DNA from: Mucidula mucida
Taxonomy: Eukaryota > Basidiomycota > Agaricomycetes > Agaricales > Physalacriaceae
DNA length: 29,903 bases
Reading direction: 5' to 3'
Assembly: GCA_015501055.1 (NCBI GenBank)
Contig: JADNYV010000425.1
Coordinates: 1 to 29,903 of the forward strand
Under the pieces are notes generated by a model. It was given only the letters and a program-made list of their open reading frames with translations. It was not told the origin of the DNA and searched no databases. Both the position numbers and the translations under genes were made by a program. Shown here in pieces: positions 18,931 through 28,227 of this stretch; the stretch's first letter is position 1, and each line of letters opens with the position of its first letter.

Positions 18931-19392
18931 TGTAGACGTAGACGTCAGTCTGTGCGTTGAATATGTATGTGCGAGGTGTAGTCAGTTGCAATGGGAGCTG
19001 GTCAAAGCCGTAAGTTGAGTGATCAGATGTAAAATGTAGAGTACGCCTCGAATGGATATGCTCTGCTCCTTCGTGCACTCTGTGCTCTGAGCTCCAAGCA
19101 AAATTAAGGTGTAAAACAATGAGATTTAGACTGTGGTGGTTGGAAGGTAAAGTAGGTATGGGTCTAAGCCTACATTAACTAGGCCCATGGTAGAGTGGTG
19201 TGATCCTAGAAATTAAATAAGTGGTGTAATATAGGTCTGGACTAAGCCAGAGGAATGGAGACTGAGGTGGGCTGATCTATGAGTAAAAACATGTAGGTAA
19301 GCATAAAGTAAAGGCAGGGAGTAAAATCCCAAGTCGAGGAACTGTCACCGATGAATGATCCCAATCCGACTCTGCAACAATGCACTACTACA
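18931..19392 (-). repeat. 5' LTR of Element 2
   Basis: This 462-bp repeat, TGTAGTAG to GTCTACA on the minus strand, is uninterrupted. It contains the single CTGTGCGT that serves as the empty site for the MITE of the other LTR. The TCGT duplication precedes it at 19393-19396, directly after Hsp70-like coding sequence (FFEPSLSAIV). Confidence 0.78.
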
Positions 19393-20133
19393 ACGATGGC
19401 GGACAGCGAAGGCTCGAAGAATCGGCCCTACCCACCACAGTGAGGCGTGAGGAACAAAGAAGGAAAGGGATGTACAGACCCATCAAGTTTCATTCGTCCG
19501 TTTGAGATCTCAAACCAGCTCTGGGCTCGATACCTCTGACAGATCCAAAGCGCATGAACAGGGAGGTCGGAAGGACATCTTCGTGGATTTATCGAATGTG
19601 TCTGTGATGTGCGAAAGGTTTCCAAATCGAGTGCCCTCCAATTTGAATCCTTCACGAAAGGGCTAAACATCAGTACAATGTCAGAATCGTTCCACGTTGG
19701 AACATACATTATTCCGATACGCGCTCAGGTCATCGACACCCTTGTTCAACTGTGGCTTTGAAGTTTGTTAGGGGTCGATTAGATGTGAGTATTCGGGGAA
19801 AGCTCACCGCGGTCTGAGAACCGTTGAAAGCGCCCTTATCAATGTGAGTGGCCGCTGGATTCGCCTTCCGTGACAAACTGCACTCGCGTTCTCATCGTCT
19901 ACCAGACCACCGCTTGGCCCTGCTGAGGGGGAGAATAAAGTCGATATTGTTCTCGATAGATGACCAGGATAAGAGTCCCGTTGGTGACATGTTGATGATA
20001 TATTCCTTCGTACACTGGAAAAAGTATCGCATGAAATCCGCAAACACATCAACGACACGGGGAGCGAGGGGATCTGTGGGGTGAATGTCTTTGGGTGGAG
20101 ACAAAGCCTGAACCAGCTAGCAGAAAACGACAA
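19393..20133 (-). pseudogene. 5' half of the split Hsp70-like (HSPA12-type) gene
   Basis: The minus strand keeps VVDVFADFMRYFFQCTKEYI, WSSIENNIDFIL and GGLVDDEN, then a decayed stretch, the ISNGRMKLDG exon end, an intron and FFEPSLSAIV, where Element 2 begins. About 27-30 bp holding the GGGTID phosphate loop are missing compared with the copy at 29.0 kb (KGVDDLSAY). The first exon with the DIGTTYSG loop is not found upstream. The match to the 28.7-29.6 kb copy is high at the DNA level and includes intron sequence. Confidence 0.8.
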
Positions 20134-20142
20134 GATAGATGA

Positions 20143-20432
20143 TTGTTCATTTGTATTTATGTTAAGAATGCGAAGAAAATCTTTTCTAAGCTGTCGGACA
20201 AAGCGGATGCCTTACGAGTTGGCGGAAATTGGATGGCGCTCGGGATTGTCGCCTTGTTTTCCCTTCTCTCCAAAGTAGCATCCATGATTGTCAAGTCTGG
20301 CGGTGTCGAACGAGGAATTCTGCGAGCTTGATCACATCCGACCTTGAGGAACGTTTGGATCGTTCATTTGAGAAGTGGCAGACGTTCGCCTATAGTTGCA
20401 AGTCGGGATGTTCTTTGTTTTTTCCTAGGTAA
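20143..20432 (+). other. Possible decayed coding fragment
   Basis: Two overlapping frames give a helical, moderately hydrophobic peptide (GNWMALGIVALFSLLSKVASMIVKSG) followed by DLEERLDRSFEKWQTFAYSC one frame away. The pieces could be parts of one protein with a frameshift. I do not recognise the family, and the call is weak. The rest of 20433-20725 shows nothing supported. Confidence 0.25.
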
Positions 20433-20725
20433 GCTTTCTTTTTCGGAGTGTGGCGCCACTGATGACTCTCTGCCGGGGGAAACTGCACGGCGAAAGGGTG
20501 ATCTTGTCGCCAAATGTTCTCATTGTAGGCCCACCTCGCGGCGGACATGTCGCCTACACGATGTTGTCGAAATGAGTCAAAGCAGAGTCAGCTGAAGGCG
20601 CCAAGTAAAAACAACGCAGGTGGATTCCAACAAACAGAGGCGTTAATTACCACTTTGGCAAGGATTCATTCGTAGATACAGCATAGTGTGCATCCAATAC
20701 AGCACGGAGGACGTGTAGCTGCGTG

Positions 20726-20812
20726 TTCCAGCACTTTCTAGGGTCGTGAGAGAGACAAAGACGCAAAGGAAACGTGTTGGAAACGCGTCGAAGCGCGGAG
20801 AAGGCAAAAGAA
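20726..20812 (+). promoter_or_regulatory. Stepped heat shock element upstream of the Hsp110 gene
   Basis: GAA triplets start at 20769, 20780, 20790, 20800 and 20810, and TTC triplets at 20726 and 20736. The spacing is 10 bp except for one step of 11. This is the step-type heat shock element pattern (half-sites separated by 5-bp gaps) bound by Hsf1-type trimers in yeast. It lies about 150-235 bp upstream of the start codon. A weak TATA-like CATATATG is at 20848-20855 and a pyrimidine-rich tract at about 20870-20890. Confidence 0.6.
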
Positions 20813-20961
20813 GGTCGATCAGATCCCAATATGGCAAGCGGGAGGTCCATATATGGAACGCAATCCAATCCCTCCCTCTCCCCGTCAGCTAGATTTTTAA
20901 CGACCTCTGTTCACGCCTTTATTACCCCATCTAATCACCCTTTGATCGCATAATAATCGCC

Positions 20962-23502
20962 ATGGCCGTCGTAGGAGTCGATTTTGGCTGTCTTCACAGC
21001 AAGGTGCGTCTTGTCGTGGATCGATTATTTTTCTTACAACAGGATTGGAATACAGATTGGCGTGGCCAGACACCGCGGCATCGATATCATCGTAAACGAG
21101 ACATCTAATCGGGCTACCCCGTGCGTTGATATCCTCTCGGTCGTTGTCGTGCTGAAGCATCGGTAGATCTTTGGTGGCATTTGGGCCCAAACAGCGAGCT
21201 ATTGGTGAAGCGGCGAAAACGCAGGAAACGTCAAATTTCCGCAACACCATCGGATCGCTGAAGCGTCTTGTTGGGCGGACATTGTCGGATGCAGAAGTGC
21301 AGGATGTTGAAAAGAAATTCATCAACGCCACTCTTGTTGACGTCCAGGGATGTGTCGGTGTCCAGGTAAGTTGTTGTGCTGCAGGGATGGCCAGAGTCTG
21401 ATTTCTTGCAGGTCAACTATGTCGGCGAACCGCAAACTTTCTCTGCTACACAGCTTGTCGCGATGTATCTCGCCAAGCTACGCGACATCGCAGCCAACGA
21501 GCTCAAGAACGGCGTCACAGATATTGTGATCGCTGTTCCCGGATGGTACACCGATATCCAGCGACGAGCAGTGATGGACGCCGCTTCCATTGCAGGCCTC
21601 ACCGTTCTTCGCCTCATCAACGATACCACAGCCGCTGCTCTCGGGTACGGTATCACAAAATCCGACCTTCCCGAGCCAGAAGCGCCTCCTCGCAACGTCG
21701 TTTTCGTTGACGTCGGCCACGCCTCCCTATCGTGTGCTGTCGTCGCTTTCTCCAAAGGCCAGCTTGCCGTCAAAAGCACCGCGTTCGACCGGAATCTTGG
21801 TGGTCGCGACATTGACTACGCCCTTGTCAAGCACTTTTCCGAAGAATTCAAGACAAAGTACAAGATCGATGTCTTGTCCAATCCCAAGGCCACCTTCCGT
21901 CTCACTGCCGGCTGCGAGCGCCTCAAAAAGGTGCTTTCTGCCAACGCAGAGGCCCCTCTCAACATCGAGTCTATCATGAACGACATTGATGCCGCCTCCA
22001 AGCTTACCCGCGAGGAGTACGAAGGCCTTATTGCCGACGTCCTGGACCGTATTCCCGCCCCCCTCCACCGCGCAGTCGCCGAGTCTGGTCTGTCTCTTGA
22101 CGAGATTGACGCGATTGAGCTGATTGGTGGCTCTACACGCATCCCCGCCGTGCGCGCCAAAATCCAGACTGCCTTCCCCGACAAGCAACTCTCCACTACC
22201 CTTAACCAGGACGAAGCCGTCGCACGCGGCGCGACCTTTGCCTGTGCCAAGCTCTCCCCCGTATTCCGTGTCCGTGACTTCAACTTCACCGATATCGCTA
22301 CATACCCCATCAAGATGACCTGGGAGGTCAACCCCGCCGAGCCAGATGACACCGAGCTCCTGGTCTTTCCCAAAGGCAACGCTCTGCCTTCGACCAAGGT
22401 CCTCTCCTTCTACCGCAAGGAGCCATTTGACATTGAAGCGTCCTACGCGGAGCCAGAAAACCTTCCGGGCGGCATTAATCCGTGGATCGGCCGCTTCTCT
22501 GCCAAGGAGATCCCGCCAACGACCACTGGCGACTCTGCTTGCGTAAAGCTCAAGACGCGGCTGAATGCACACGGTATCCTTTCTTTTGAGGCTGCCTACG
22601 TCGAGGAGATCGTCGAGAAGGAGGAGCCTGCCGCTATGGAGGTGGATGCTCCCGAGGGTGCGGTGCCCAAGAAGAAACGGGTCACTCAAAAGCGCGACGT
22701 GCCTTTCTTTGCGGGCACTGCCAGTCTCGACAAGAGCATTGTCGAAAAGTACAAGGAGCTCGAGGGCCAGATGCACGAGAGCGACAAGCTCGTTATGGAT
22801 ACCGAGGTAATTGTGTTTGTCGCGTTGTGTTAACTCTTTTATTGAACTTTTATCCAGGACCGCAAGAACGCCCTGGAGGAGTACGTTTACGATACCCGTG
22901 GCAAGCTCGACGATCGTTACGCTCACTTCGTGCAGCCAGAAGAGAAGGAGAAGCTCTTGGCCGCTCTGCAGGAGGCGGAGGATTGGCTTTACTCGGAAGA
23001 GGGCGAGGACGCCAAAAAATCCGCCTATGTCTCTCGTCTCGACGCGCTCAAGGTCCTCGGCGACCCCATTACCTTCCGCTGGCGTGAGGCTGAGGAGCGC
23101 CAACGCACAATTGCCCAGCTTCGCGAGACGCTCAACTCGTACATGTCGCAGGCAACCTCGGGCGACGACAAGTTTAGCCACATTGACGAGAAGGATTTGC
23201 AGAGCGTCGTCGAGAAGGTCGCGACTGTGCAAAAGTGGCTCGAGGACCAGACGGTGCGGCAGAGCGAGCGCCCGAAGAATGTGGATCCTATTTTGACGAC
23301 GGCTGAGATCAGCAAGAAGCGGGACGAGGTTATTTACTTTGCGACGCCTATTTTGACGAAGCCGAAGCCGCGCGCGCCTGTGCCGCCGTCGAGTGGGGCG
23401 CAGACGCCGAAGACTGGGCAGGAGACGCCGCAGAAGCAGGAGGAGCCTGCGAAGAAGGAGGAGGATGCGGCGCCTGGACCGAGTGAGATGGACGTTGATT
23501 AG
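20962..23502 (+). CDS. SSE1: Hsp110 family chaperone (SSE1/Hsp88 type), nucleotide exchange factor of Hsp70
   Basis: Five exons (20962-21003, 21056-21120, 21167-21365, 21412-22806, 22858-23502) join in frame into about 781 residues; the four introns are 46-52 nt with GT...AG ends. The N-terminal ATPase fold starts MAVVGVDFGCLHSKIGVARHRGIDIIVNE and contains the INDTTAAALGYG, VFVDVGHAS and ELIGGSTRIPAV motifs. A substrate-binding-like beta domain follows, then an acidic insert, a helical domain (DRKNALEEYVYDTRGKL) and a C-terminus with an acidic MDVD tail. Hsp110 proteins act in the cytosol as exchange factors for Hsp70 and as holdases. Intron 1 could use two AGs; the second (21054-21055) gives the family sequence HSK-IGV. 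GC- and CpG-rich codons and an undamaged frame set it apart from its decayed neighbours. A long antisense frame is only its shadow. Confidence 0.97.
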
Positions 23503-24112
23503 TCTTGTTAGATGGTATGTGGTGTGTGGTAGAAAGATTTTTTCGCAAAGTGTACGAGAACCTAGTACTTATAGATCAAAATTTTACATCCGTACTGTAT
23601 ACATTTTACTGGTTTCTGATTTTGTGTTATGATGTTGGGTCTGTGAACGTTCCAAGCTTGGGTGAGAGGCGCGTCACACTTTTCATCTTCAATGCGAGGT
23701 GCTTGTCTTTCGACACTTAGCTACATTTAGCATAGTCTGGTCCACGCTTTGATATATTTGGGTGTCACTGAAAAAGGAAAGAGATCCACGCAGTCAATCA
23801 GGATATCTATAGGACCCCACAGCGTTCATCCGAGTAGGGCTGGTGGATTGGGGGGGAGTTCGCGGCCGACCCTCTATTGAAGAACGCTAACGCACCTTGG
23901 GATATCCAGTCCGAGTCATCTTGTGATAGTCACTTGCGAACTTGCAAATCAATACGCCGCTCCAGCTCAAGGCGTCAAATGCGCAGACTTATGCCGCCAC
24001 ACCTCAGCTTCGTCTCTCCCACTATCTATGTAGCTGCTGTATCTACCCCTTTTGGTTCATTTATATCATGGGGGTATAGTGAAGATGCACAGCTTTTAAC
24101 AGTGGGCCAAAA
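23503..24112. other. 3' flank of the Hsp110 gene and spacer
   Basis: The first 150 bp are AT-rich and likely the 3' untranslated region. No conserved ORF, repeat or RNA gene was recognised in the rest. Confidence 0.45.
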
Positions 24113-24128
24113 ATGAACCAAGTTTTAT

Positions 24129-24280
24129 TGGGAAGCAGGTCGCAGCAGTTCAAGTGTCCCAGTCTCGCACGTGTGGGCGCGCTGATAGTAAGGCATATCG
24201 AGAGTGAGTGGCAATGTGGACCGGGAGTATACACATTCCGAGTTGACAAGCCAGTTCTCGAGGATGCTGACGTTGTGAAA
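24129..24280 (+). pseudogene. Remnant of a C2H2 zinc-finger gene 3' end
   Basis: This stretch matches the DNA at about 25703-25862: CAGTTCAAGTGTCC, CACGTGTGGGCG, a diverged and shortened middle, CAYATYGAGAG and a GACAAGCCAGTTYTCGAG-like tail. It encodes a broken QFKCPS...RHIES segment, the last finger of the neighbouring gene. An open frame covers 24113-24469, but its later half has no recognised match. It looks like the tail of a former tandem duplicate. Confidence 0.6.
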
Positions 24281-24728
24281 TGTGATTGGGTTGTCTTCGC
24301 TGTGTTGCTGACACCAATGTTACACTGTCAATTATTGATAAAGCGTCTTTTTCAAACTGAGTGTTGTGGTGACTGTATGATGGCTATGTCCACTAGTAAA
24401 GGAACTGTGCGTTTGGAGTGCAACGAATCCAAGTTTGAGTTTAATGAGGCTGATTATGAGCTACATTGATTAAGAGAGACGCGCCGTATATGTACTACTA
24501 CTATCCTCCAACATATGCGCATAGCAGGCCTAGACTCTGTACGTTGACCATGGGCCATGGCCACTTGATAGCCGAGCTGAGTTTCAATTCCATCCTTGAT
24601 AAGCAAGTTGGCCTATCGCACACTCTCTTGAGGACCACCACGACCAGAAAGAAACAGGCTTGAAAGACTCCGCGAATCTGCGCTACTGCCCCTCCAGTTT
24701 TCACGCCTGTTCCTTTCTTCTGCCCAAG

Positions 24729-25565
24729 ATGACTGTGACCTGCGGCCAATGCTATCGCTCCTTTGTCTCCGATAACGCTCTTCATAGTCACTGCTCTGCC
24801 AAGGCTGACCATCCTTACTGCGACGAGTGTGAGCGTCTTTTCAGAAATGATCAGGCGCTTCAACAGGTATTTGGCTCGTTTGTCTGTCAGCCATTGAACG
24901 GGCCGATTGACGATGCCCGCATAGCACCTCGCTAACGCCGCCGTGCATCAAGGTAATTATGACGAGTATGAATCGGACGAATCAGACGAGGAAGTGTATT
25001 GCGGTCGTTGCGACAGGTATTTTTCGAGCGAGAATGCCCTTGAGCAGGTACCCGTTTCTTTCTACTGAGCAATTCTGTTACTTACGTTCTATCAGCACCG
25101 TAATACTGCTGCCATTCATCAGGAAGACGATGACGAGTCTGAAGAATATGAAAGCGACCACGACGATGATCCCTACTGTGCATCGTGCAACAGGATGTTC
25201 GGCTGCAAGGAAGCTCTGTACCAACATCTGAGCGCCAGCTCACTCCACAATTGGTGCTTCATTTGCTTGAAAGACTTCAGAAGCCCCGAGGCTCTTTCGC
25301 AGGTAAGCCTGGCCGTACCACACGTTACTCTGAACTACCCTTCTCCTTCATGCAGCACGACGCCTCCCGCGTCCACAAGGCCGCGGATATCAAATGCCCC
25401 CTTTGCCCGCGCCTGTTCAAAGCCCCGTCCGACATTGCCGGCCACATCGAGGCCGGGGGCTGCGACGCGCGCATCAGTCGCCACCACGTCGCGGCGGCAG
25501 TCCATGCGCTCAAGCTCACGCCTACCATCTCCATCAACCGCCGCATTACAGGCGGTCCCGCTTAG
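24729..25565 (+). CDS. C2H2 zinc-finger protein, probably truncated
   Basis: Four exons (24729-24866, 24925-25047, 25096-25302, 25356-25565) give 225 residues in one frame; the three introns are 48-58 nt, and exons 1-3 end in a CAG-Gln codon followed by a His codon (Q-H), a repeated modular join. Each module holds a Cys pair and a His: CGQCYRSFVSDNALHSH, CDECERLF, CGRCDRYFSSENALEQH, CASCNRMFGCKEALYQH, CFICLKDFRSPEALSQH, CPLCPRLFKAPSDIAGHIEAGGC. Acidic linkers separate them. The stop TAG at 25563 comes early: further fingers (YECYLCHRQFRTLSSLNTHL, QFKCPSRTCGRRF) lie downstream in frame with exon 4 but need two offsetting shifts near 25560-25620, and a base is missing near 25759. Fungal proteins of this type are presumed nucleic-acid binding; no function is shown. 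Confidence 0.7.
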
Positions 25566-25870
25566 CACTACTACTACGACTTATGCAGCCACGGAGCTTG
25601 CGTACAACGGTCATACGGGCAATACGAGTGTTACCTCTGTCATCGTCAATTCCGTACACTGTCGAGTTTGAACACGCATCTCGTGTCGCCTGCGCATGAC
25701 GCGGAGCAGTTCAAGTGTCCTAGCCGCACGTGTGGGCGCCGGTTTACTGTTATTTCGGGCTGATACGGCACATTGAGAGCGGGGCGTGTGGATTGGCGAA
25801 GTTAGTACTGTGGAGGATTATACGCATGCGTTGACGAGTCAGTTTTCGAGCATGTTGACGCTGTGAAGGA
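25566..25870 (+). pseudogene. Decayed 3' part of the zinc-finger gene
   Basis: The sequence keeps TTTTYAATELAYNG in one frame, then YECYLCHRQFRTLSSLNTHLV and QFKCPSRTCGRRFTVISG in another. The next expected residues (LIRHIES) are one frame away because a C seems lost in GGGCTGATA near 25759. It is either a real loss of the gene's last fingers or errors in a single clone. Confidence 0.65.
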
Positions 25871-26490
25871 TCGGATTAAAAGCGGTTCTGGATTGAATGT
25901 GGTACAGTATTATTTTGAGTGTTCTTGTCGAATTGTTGTTGACTGTAACCTGAATTGCTGTAATTATATCATGATGCTACGAATCATTCCTGTCCTCGCG
26001 TCCCTCTTTTTCTACCAAACGAGAAATGAAGACGCGTGGCATTAGCTGTCCACGTGACAGGCACGTTGTTTTCATCAACCCGGCCGAGACGTGTTTTCCT
26101 TTCACGACCACTTGCAAAAATCATCTATCTGGGCGACGACGTGGGCTTCTGTAAGGACTTCCCTCTTGGGGAGCTGTTACTCGGTATCTAGGCGAGCTTG
26201 TCTGTAATAATCCTGAACGCCAACCTTGCCCACCCCTTCAACGATCCTGCTTATCCGAGTCATTCTGAACTTCGCCACCTTGCATCAATTGCCCGTCCAG
26301 GTTACCCGCGGTGCTCCTTCTATGACACATACTTTGGCCCCGGATTGTCTGTACCCTATGTTGCGGTATTAAATTTTTTCCCCTTGTACAAGCTTGCAAC
26401 TTTCACATCAGCAACGTTTTTTGAACGCGTATACGACTTCTCTTCGACACCGTCTGCCTCGTGGTCTTCACGACGTTCTGCATCCAGCGA
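25871..26490. other. Spacer with no supported gene
   Basis: Open frames here are short and show no recognised domain. It may hold the promoter of the coiled-coil gene that follows. Confidence 0.4.
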
Positions 26491-27974
26491 ATGAAAATGT
26501 CCTTGACGCGTGCACTGCACTCAGAGACGCCCCACATCATCCTTTCACTCATCTGCCTCATTGACATGCGTTGGTGGTCTCTTGGACGCTCAAGCAGCAG
26601 TAGCGATGGTGCCGAACAAAGCATCCAGACTCCTTGCGCGTCTGGTCCTGCCGTGCAATGCAGACCGGAGCAGACCAACGTACCGGCGGTTACCACCACC
26701 TTTCCGACTCAGGTATGCGGTAAATACTATCGATCTATATCCAATAACGATATCAACAGCGCACGTCAAGCTCCCGCACCGCTCAACAAACCAGGGAGGC
26801 TACCACTCATCCCAATCTCGCTCCGTACGATGAACTGCGGTCTCAGTTGCAGAGGACGACCGAAGAGTTGGAGACGGTGCGGCGGGAACTTATGGACGAG
26901 AGACGCACGCTTAGCGAAGCCTTGACACAGAGCCAATCGGAGGTGGCCACTCTTCGACAGCAGCTCCAGCAGGAGGGCGCGCTACGGTCTGAAGACAAGA
27001 AGCTGCTAGACACGCGGAGTCAGGAACTCCAGGACTCGCAAGCGTATCTCACAATCGCCGACACGGTTTCGATCGCGGAAACTCTTGCCATGGTCGAAAA
27101 TCTCAATTCGGATATCTTCCAGGTGGCGGCTACCGTTGCAGACGAAGCGTTCTTGGAGCACTATGAGCTGTCGAAGGAGAACGCAGAGCGCGCGCGGCGT
27201 TGCTTTGGGGATAATATTCTACGCCTTCTCTATGAAGCCCGGCATAGAGACAATGAGTCCCGGAGTCTGGTCATTCAGACCGTCGTGCAATTTGCGCTAA
27301 CGCAGGCTTGTTTGGATATCACGCTATTCTGGGATGCGACATTGGCATCTACCTCTTTGGGTACCGCCTACAATCACATAAGAACAAAATGTATGTTGCT
27401 CTTTTTCTACAAATACAATCGCATTGAAGTATTTATCCAGCCTCGCAATCTGTCAGTGCCCGCTGGCGTGTGCTCACACGTGGAAGTGTCAAATACATAG
27501 ACCCGGCCGTCGTCGAAACGGCCGCTCTAGCACGTATCACTTACTTTCTATCCATGGTCCTGTCGGTTTCTGGTTGGACGGGAGGAGCTTCAGCCGATTG
27601 GCAACACCTATTTACACGCGGTTGGGCAGAGGTTTCTACCTGGGCTCCAGCGAGTCGTGAAGGATATTGTGACGTTGGATAGGGCAATGGGCGAAGGGCT
27701 CATGTCCACGGATGCGGAACTTGTGACGATCTCAGGAGGTGAAATTTATGACAAGAGCTTCATGGAGAACGGATTTACGGGTGACGGTGACCGGGATGGT
27801 GGAAATAGCGATGGTGGCGGAAACGCGGCGAAAGTCGTCTGTACGACTGACTTGGGGTTACAGGCAGGTGGACGGGGAGGTAGAGGTGCGGGAACTCAGC
27901 TGCTGCTGAAACCCAAAGTGGTGCTCTGGTCAGCACTTCTGGACGCGCCTCAAGCGGACGTGGGGCAATTCTGA
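26491..27974 (+). pseudogene. Conserved Agaricomycete coiled-coil protein, one frameshift
   Basis: Exons at about 26491-26712, 26760-27390 and 27441-27974 join in frame across a 47-nt and a 50-nt intron. A serine-rich start is followed by a heptad-rich coiled coil (ELETVRRELMDERRTLSEALTQ and on), then the family core IADTVSIAETLAMVENLNSDIFQVAATVADEAF. The third exon gives VSARWRVLTRGSVKYIDP and a helical region. Near 27616-27622 one base appears inserted in CGCGG: the upstream frame soon stops, while the following conserved part (LQRVVKDIVTLDRAMGEGLMS, KVVCTTDLGLQ, LLLKPKVVLWSALL) is open in another frame to TGA at 27972. I know the family only as uncharacterised proteins in mushrooms. The start codon is uncertain; an ATG at about 26566 is an alternative. 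Confidence 0.6.
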
Positions 27975-28227
27975 TTCGTCTACAGGCCATCGTTAGTCAC
28001 GTCTTCTTTAGCAGCTGTACTGCGAAGTTAATTAAGTTGGGTCCTGACATCGTGTTTCTCTCATTACCAGTTCTTTTGGATTTGCACGTCCATGAGCGCA
28101 GCCGCGACTGTTTTCGTTCCGTCACATTGACTGTGCGGACAGAGGGTAGTATCACTATCACACGGCGTCTTCAAATGCTATAAACGTGTCGGTCAGAGCA
28201 AGTCGTTTCCTCAAGCAACTCGTTAAC
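27975..28227. other. Spacer before the second Hsp70-like locus
   Basis: No gene seen. It would hold the promoter of the Hsp70-like gene; no clear stepped GAA/TTC array was found here. Confidence 0.4.

Larger units (their letters stand above)
8359..19392 (-). mobile_element. Element 2: nested Ty3/gypsy-type LTR retrotransposon inside an Hsp70-like gene
   Basis: Two direct repeats at the edges (18931-19392 and 8359-9375) have TGTAG...CTACA ends and flank, on the minus strand, gag, protease, RT-RNase H, integrase and a third ORF. The flanks are the two halves of one Hsp70-like gene, continuous in length and frame with the copy near 29.6 kb. A 4-bp duplication TCGT (19393-19396) and TTGT (8355-8358) abuts the ends and differs by one CpG-to-TpG change. 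Later insertions account for roughly 1.8 kb. I found no clear tRNA primer site or polypurine tract next to the LTRs, which is the weak point of the boundary call. The coding parts are broken by many stops, mostly TGA and TAG. Confidence 0.78.

Noticed and set aside
18931..19392. The repeat shared with 8359-9375 as an independent transposon
   Set aside because: Placed in the right order and orientation around gag and pol, with TG...CA ends and a shared target duplication in one split gene, the two copies are better explained as LTRs. The lack of a clear primer site and polypurine tract keeps some doubt.
21727..23232. A 501-codon open frame on the minus strand
   Set aside because: It is antisense to the Hsp110 exons. 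The plus strand gives clear Hsp110 motifs and proper splice sites, while the minus frame has no recognised domain and reflects the GC-rich codons of the real gene.
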